Positions 6,810-10,627 of a stretch of 10,627 nt of DNA are shown here, piece by piece. The stretch lies in assembly GCA_003024985.2 (NCBI GenBank), contig PXIH01S0003775.1, one strand, 5' to 3'. The notes below the pieces were generated by a model. It worked only from the letters and a program-made list of their open reading frames with translations. It had not been told where the DNA came from and made no database searches. Within the stretch, counting starts at the first letter, position 1. Every line of letters begins with the position of its first letter. The position numbers and the translations under genes were made by a program. Source of the DNA: Euperipatoides rowelli (lineage: Eukaryota > Onychophora > Udeonychophora > Euonychophora > Peripatopsidae).

Positions 6810-8564
6810 TCAATTTTTTTCCAAGAACCTAATAAATGGCAGAAAATAAACCCACCTTGAAATAAGTAGCTTATTGACCAACTCTTTCTTATCATGCCAA
6901 TTTATCCATTGCCACTCCCATTTTAATAGCTTCAGCTCTATTGGTTGTAATCTGTGCCCAAACAAATATTTCCTATCTTCTCTTATCAATTTGTGGAAAT
7001 CAACTCCCAGAATTTTTCCTAGTTTTCCTTTCAATTCTGTGTCCCGTCTGCACTTCTCATTATTAATATCATATAGATATGATTGGTCAAGATTTACTCT
7101 AGTTCCTGTTAAGTTTTTGAAATGCTTGAGCCTTATTTTCAGCTTCTTGATCTCGTCTTCTGAAATCACCATAAGCGATATATCATCGATAAAGTTTATA
7201 GTCTTTACCCTCTCTGTTAACCCCCATATTTTTAATCCCTTGACTGCTGAGTTTACTATTTCTATTAATTCTTTTAAATATACTCCATAATAATATGGAA
7301 CTTAGTGGGGAACCTTGCAATAAACTATCTTTCAACAAAAACATATCCATGGTATACATGTTCATTTTCACAGCCACTTTTTTTATTTTAATTATGTTGA
7401 TGACTGTTTTTACTGTAATGTTAATCCCACAATATTTTTCTAACAATGCACTAAGTGATCCCTATTTAAGGTTGAGAATGCTTTAAAGATATAAAATTTC
7501 ATCATGACAGCAATCTTATTACTGGTACCTGATTGCTTGGCTAGCGCTATGCTTACATAATGTAAAAAGAGCGCTCTCTGGATAGTTCTCAATTTCATGC
7601 CTACCATACCCATTGGCAACAATTCTGCTATTATCTTAATCAGCCTGTTTAGACACATTTTAGATGCTATTTTCACCTCATTATTCATAAGAGCAATAGG
7701 TCTGACCTCTTCAATATCATGAATCCTCCTTTCTGTTTTAACAATGGGAATGATGATTGCCTGATTAATACCTAGGAAAGCCTCTTTATGTCTCTCGTCA
7801 CACATATGGATATCATTAATACAGTCTAATAAGAAGATTTTTTGTGGGCCACTCAAAGCTTGATAAAAAACACCTGGACAAGCATCTGGTTCTGGTGATG
7901 CCTCCCTATAACTAGCATTAATTGCTTGGTTTAACTCTTCTACAGTGAATATTTCCTTCAGTGCCTCTGTTACCTCCCTTTCTACCATTATAAAATTGTT
8001 CATCTGCCAAAACTTAAAAGCTCTATTCATGTCCATTAGGCTCACCTTACATATTTTTTGATTGCATCCAGGATTAGCTAGCTTTTTAAGATAATTTCCA
8101 TAGTGCCTAGCCATCTCTTGATCACCATTTATCACATTTTTTGCCTTTAAATAATGTATGGTATTCTTACTTTTTCTCTCTTTTAACTTTCTGATAATCA
8201 TTGAGGTGTTTTTACTTCTTAAAGTTATGTCCATCCTTTTCAATTTATTCATTACCTTGGTTTTTTGCAGTAATTCCATCTCTTTGATTTCATTGTCCAG
8301 TTCTCTACTTAAGTCCCATTTTCTTTTTCTATTTATTGAACCATTTAAGATGATGTCAAGACTTTGTCGTTTATCTTGAATCCACTCACTTAGTGCTTCT
8401 TCTTTGTATTTTACATGCCTAACACACGCCACATATGCATCACTTTTAAAGATTTGGCACTTAATGATAGCATCGAGCTTTAAACATTGAATTCTGTTGG
8501 CCAGTTCCTTCAATTGGTTTTCCATTAAGTCTTTCCACTCCTCCCCTTCCATGATGGGTACCAA
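6810..8564 (-). pseudogene. Reverse transcriptase domain of ORF2
   Basis: A 374-codon open stretch (8564-7440) begins with a charged linker and then enters the RT fingers: EELNQAINASYREASPEPD at 7940-7884 and EEVRPIALMNNEVKIASK at 7712-7659. Motif A reads KFYIFKAFSTLNRDHL: the first catalytic Asp is Tyr (TAT, 7493-7491) and the KAFD Asp is Ser. After a frame change at about 7445, QGSPLSS lies at 7317-7297. A second frame change near 7295 leads into GVYLKELIEIVNSAVKGLK and the catalytic box FIDD at 7193-7182. The thumb follows with TGTRVNLDQSYLY and ILGVDF, ending at a TGA at 6812-6810. A YADD or FADD box is usual in L1-like enzymes; FIDD is a variant. The enzyme is inactive as it stands. Confidence 0.85.
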
Positions 8565-8621
8565 TTTCTTAAACTCCCTTTAGGCATCTTTGCTGCCAAT
8601 TTGTTAATTTCTCTTTTCCAT

Positions 8622-9234
8622 AAAGTGGTCTGTATTAAGCACATATTTTAACCCCTATGTGATGCTTTGCAAATCTTTCGCATTTACAGCTATCCTATCT
8701 AATCAATTTTGGGTATTAGCATCCATTCTTGTGGCTAGGTGAGCTTATTTGTTGCTTCTGCCAAGTCTATTAGCTTATTTTGTTTCAAGAATAGCCTATA
8801 CGTGCAGTCCCATCTTTCCATTCCAACATTCCAATCACCAATTCCATTTGAAGTTTTTTGAAAAAGTAGGCTTTTTGCCTATCTATATTATGTGCATGGA
8901 TATTAAAGATGTTCAAACTACATAGGCTCTCTATTTTTATGTTGCAAATATGCCCATTAATCTTTTGAAATTTGATTTGGTCATAAGCAAAAGTTTTTTT
9001 TGTTTACTCCAATCATTAGCCCCTGTGCCTTGAATGAACATCTCTGGATTCATAAATGTGATATATTCGTTCTAGCCTATACCATTTAAACATTTTTAAA
9101 CTACTCAGCTTACTTTCTTGCACTAGTAAAATATCAGGTTTGTGCTTTACTATATAATCTGCTTGTAAACTATAGCTATTGTAATCATTNACTCCTCTTA
9201 AATTAATAGTGGCTATGGAAATATTGCAATACAT
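8622..9234 (-). pseudogene. AP-type endonuclease domain of ORF2
   Basis: The catalytic landmarks of LINE endonucleases appear in order: Asn in TINLRG (residue 11 from the ATG), Glu in ILLVQES (residue 40), an IFNIHAHNIDRQKAYFF block like the conserved N-x-Y-A block with downstream R..FF, GDWN (Asp near 8836 and its Asn), a PQEW block, LDRIAV near 8702, and TDH at 8633-8625 in place of the usual SDH. The blocks lie in three frames with several stops. A short patch near 9015-8998 (LMIGVNKK) is out of frame relative to both sides, which implies compensating indels. The domain once cut one DNA strand at the insertion target. Confidence 0.75.
9203..9234 (-). other. ORF1/ORF2 overlap (32 nt)
   Basis: The ORF2 ATG at 9234 lies upstream of the ORF1 TAA at 9205-9203, in a different frame. 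Overlaps of this size suggest that ORF2 was translated by termination-reinitiation or a similar coupled mechanism; the mechanism is inferred from other LINEs. Confidence 0.6.
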
Positions 9235-9838
9235 TTTTATTCAGTTTCAGGGGAGAGTACAAATTTGAAACTCCTATGCCCTTGCTGAGATCTATCTTAC
9301 CTTTTTTCCTAGATTTAACTCCACCTTGTATTAAGGTGTCAGCAACGCTTTCCAGAGAACTGGTCTTTCTCAATACCACAGTTTTGATTTTACGTTTTAT
9401 TGAAACTGCCTGATAATCCATGTCCTGATACCCTCCCTCACCTGCTTTTCCTTCCTCACATTAATGAGAATTTCCAATGTGAATATGTACTTGTATTTGT
9501 TTTAATGTGGAACTCACTTCTTCTTGATTATGATAGGGTTCTTGCATCTTTGAGGCTATTTCAGCTATCACATTTTTATTTGTTTCAGCGATTTCATGTT
9601 CATCATTATGCTCTGCATTCAGAACTTTATCCACACTCAATACATTGTCATCTTAACTAATTTCTTCATTATGCGTGTGCTGCATATCTTTCAACCCTTC
9701 AGCTAAAAAAATATTATGCCCTTTTCCCGGCTCCTCATTCCATAAGTTCTCTTAGTTTGAAGAAACAAACTCAAATTTTGCACTATGGTCTTTTTGTCTA
9801 GCAGCTCTTGCACAATTAATGCCTTCATTGAACTCCTG

Positions 9839-9934
9839 ACACACATGAGAACTATCGTCCATTACTTTACAGTCTTTGCAATATTTAAAATCACATTCCC
9901 ACCTAATATGGCCTAGCTTATTGCAATTCAAACA
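9839..9934 (-). other. Paired zinc knuckles in ORF1
   Basis: The first knuckle, CLNCNKLGHIRWEC, fits CX2CX4HX4C exactly. The second, starting CKDC, reads CX2CX7HXC, an irregular spacing. Tandem CCHC knuckles in ORF1 are usual for Tx1-like and jockey-like LINEs and bind single-stranded nucleic acid. Gag of LTR elements also has knuckles, but the adjoining endonuclease-first ORF2 decides for a LINE. Confidence 0.8.
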
Positions 9935-10517
9935 CATAGGCCTTCTGCCTTTTACTGTGATTAATCCCCTATAACCCTCAATATGTTGTTATCTATAGTT
10001 CCTTCTATTTCATAAGTGCTTGAATTTGCATACACTCCATAACACAACAATGTTCTACTTTTTTTAAACACAATCACATTAATGTATTTTGAAATGAAAT
10101 TTCTTACCTTGCCATGTCCACTTCACTTGTATACCTGATATTGTAGGCCCCATCTCAGGTAAACTACATAAGCATTTCCCACTTTTGACATTGTTTGGAA
10201 GACTTCCTCAGATTGCTCTTTAGATTCAAACTCAATTCCTAAATATCTATTGTTTTTCAGTTGGTATACCTCAGTAATAAGAGTCAAATCCATTGTTTTC
10301 TGCAATTCTTCAATAATATCAGTTTGTCCAACCATTACTTTCTTCATTTTTCTAGCCCAGAATCTTATCGAGTTTATCAATTTTCCAGTCGCTGCTTTAA
10401 AGTCATACTTCCAAAATCCATTTCAATACCATCATTTAATAATTTTTTAACAAACTGTTCAAAAGTCAAATCATTTTTATCCTGAAAGCTCTCCAGCAAG
10501 ACTCCATCAGTCGCCAT

Positions 10518-10627
10518 CTTGCCTGAGATTAGGCTTTTTAAAATTTGACTAATAATTTACAGTAGGAGCTTATTTTTAAAAGAGAAGCTTGAGGGGAGTG
10601 ATGTAAATTATATACAGTATATATACA
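10518..10627 (-). other. LINE 5' UTR and/or flank
   Basis: On the minus strand this runs from a TATATATACTGTATATA sequence at the window edge through a pyrimidine-rich patch (CACTCCCCTCAAGCTTCTC) to the ORF1 start. It may hold the element's internal promoter or part of the target flank. I saw no boundary, and no copy of the sequence found next to the A tail. Confidence 0.4.

Larger units (their letters stand above)
5973..9234 (-). pseudogene. LINE ORF2: endonuclease, RT and CCHC finger (broken)
   Basis: The ancestral product would have been about 1,090 residues, close to Tx1-like ORF2 size: an N-terminal AP-type endonuclease that nicks the target, a central reverse transcriptase and a C-terminal zinc finger. 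The start is chosen at 9234 because MYCNISIATINLRG is the expected opening of such endonucleases, and because it overlaps the ORF1 end by 32 nt. The reading runs in one frame from 9234 to about 8845, a second to about 8745, a third to 7440, the first again for 7446 to about 7295, and the third again to 5973. In the last section three in-frame stops (6812-6810, 6638-6636, 6467-6465) interrupt an otherwise continuous protein. Other stops lie at 9018-9016 and at four points between 8710 and 8570. The codon with N at 9190 is GTN, valine whatever the base. Confidence 0.85.
5599..10517 (-). mobile_element. Near-complete but dead Tx1/L1-like LINE
   Basis: Read right to left, the element has an ORF1 starting at 10517, an overlapping ORF2 from 9234 to 5973, a 3' UTR of about 350 bases, AATAAA, and an A-rich tail. 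Several features point to the Tx1-like branch of the L1 group: ORF1 carries CCHC zinc knuckles, ORF2 has an AP-type endonuclease at its N terminus, the RT has L1-like spacing (SPEPDACPGVFYQAL, VRPIALMNNE, QGSPLSS, FIDD, then TGTRVNLDQS), and the C terminus has a CX2CX8HX4C finger. The true 5' end probably lies right of 10517 and may be outside the window. I found no target-site duplication. Frameshifts and about a dozen in-frame stops show it has not been mobile for a long time. Confidence 0.88.
9203..10517 (-). pseudogene. LINE ORF1: zinc-knuckle RNA-binding protein (broken)
   Basis: The ancestral product of about 438 residues would have bound the element's RNA. The start at 10517 is an ATG in a strong context (CAAGATGG), and MATDGVLLES followed by LTFEQFVKKLLNDG suits an ORF1 N terminus. 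A one-base loss in a T run near 10395 shifts the frame. The next section (to about 9970) is an RRM-like alpha/beta stretch with YLGIEFESKEQSEEVF, broken by a TGA at 10125-10123 where the family would probably have Trp. A second frameshift near 9970-9985, at a GGGG run, leads to GRRPMCLNCNKLGH and the two zinc knuckles. The frame then stays open to 9203 except for three TAA stops (9754-9752, 9655-9653, 9463-9461). The middle is acidic and Glu/Asn-rich, and the end is basic (RKKGK). Confidence 0.8.

Noticed and set aside
6874-7290. 138-codon plus-strand open frame
   Set aside because: Antisense to the RT of the minus-strand LINE, whose recognisable motifs (FIDD, thumb) explain the sequence.
7295-7486. 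Plus-strand open frame with a hydrophobic middle
   Set aside because: Antisense to the RT block carrying QGSPLSS; the hydrophobicity comes from reverse-reading A-rich codons.
8158-8379. Plus-strand Leu/Phe/Ser-rich open frame resembling a membrane segment
   Set aside because: Antisense to the Lys/Glu-rich linker of ORF2; such shadows are expected.
9400-9660. Plus-strand open frame within the ORF1 region
   Set aside because: Antisense shadow of the acidic ORF1 section; no motif.
9839-9934. Zinc knuckles as part of a retroviral or LTR-retrotransposon gag
   Set aside because: No protease, integrase, RNase H or LTR is seen; the following ORF has an AP-type endonuclease ahead of the RT, which is LINE order.
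10250-10485. Two overlapping plus-strand open frames
   Set aside because: Antisense to the ORF1 N-terminal half.
5551-10627. Target-site duplication of the large LINE
   Set aside because: I compared the sequence beside the A tail with that right of 10517 and found only a short shared AGGCTTTTT, which is too simple; the true 5' end may be outside the window.
1-10627. tRNA, rRNA, CRISPR or bacterial operon features
   Set aside because: None visible; no cloverleaf, no regular spaced repeats, no ribosome binding sites in front of ORFs.

Overview
The window looks like AT-rich, non-coding DNA from a metazoan, most likely an invertebrate. The reasons are a low GC content by eye, decayed non-LTR retrotransposons of two animal-type clades, AATAAA-type 3' ends, intron-like splice signals, TA-rich microsatellite/palindromic DNA and scattered TAGGCCTA-like words. 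I see no bacterial features (operons, Shine-Dalgarno-led ORFs, CRISPR, tRNA or rRNA). The species cannot be fixed from sequence alone.

Layout. 1-461: AT-rich, nothing recognised. 462-2110 (+): the 3' half of a badly decayed CR1/jockey-group LINE, with the reverse transcriptase (RT) broken over three frames but still showing QFGGLP, KAFDSVDH, GVPQGS and FIDD blocks in the correct order. 2110-2400: possible LINE 3' UTR, then a TA-rich block with an 11-bp and a 19-bp perfect inverted repeat. 2400-5600: non-repetitive AT-rich DNA. Its one good coding signal is a 126-nt, phase 1-1 candidate exon on the minus strand (3061-3186), with weaker exon candidates on either side (3951-3996; about 2580-2709, followed by AATAAA). 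A hAT-like terminal remnant lies near 4794, and several palindromes and hairpins lie between 4860 and 5601. 5599-10517 or beyond (-): an almost complete, dead, two-ORF LINE of the Tx1/L1-like type, reading right to left. It has a 5' UTR, ORF1 (RNA-binding type with CCHC zinc knuckles), ORF2 (apurinic-like endonuclease, RT and a C-terminal CCHC finger), a 3' UTR with AATAAA, and an A-rich tail. ORF2 starts inside the end of ORF1 (32-nt overlap).

How the parts relate. In a live Tx1-like element the ORF1 protein coats the RNA, the ORF2 endonuclease nicks the target, and the RT copies the RNA into the nick. Here both ORFs carry frameshifts and in-frame stops, so the copy is a fossil. If the minus-strand exon candidates are real, the big LINE lies upstream of them on the same strand (an intron or 5' flank), and the CR1-like copy lies downstream in antisense. 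No previously undescribed system is evident. The observations most worth a second look are the candidate host exon, the loss of the motif A catalytic Asp in both reverse transcriptases, and the inverted repeat at the LINE's poly(A) junction.
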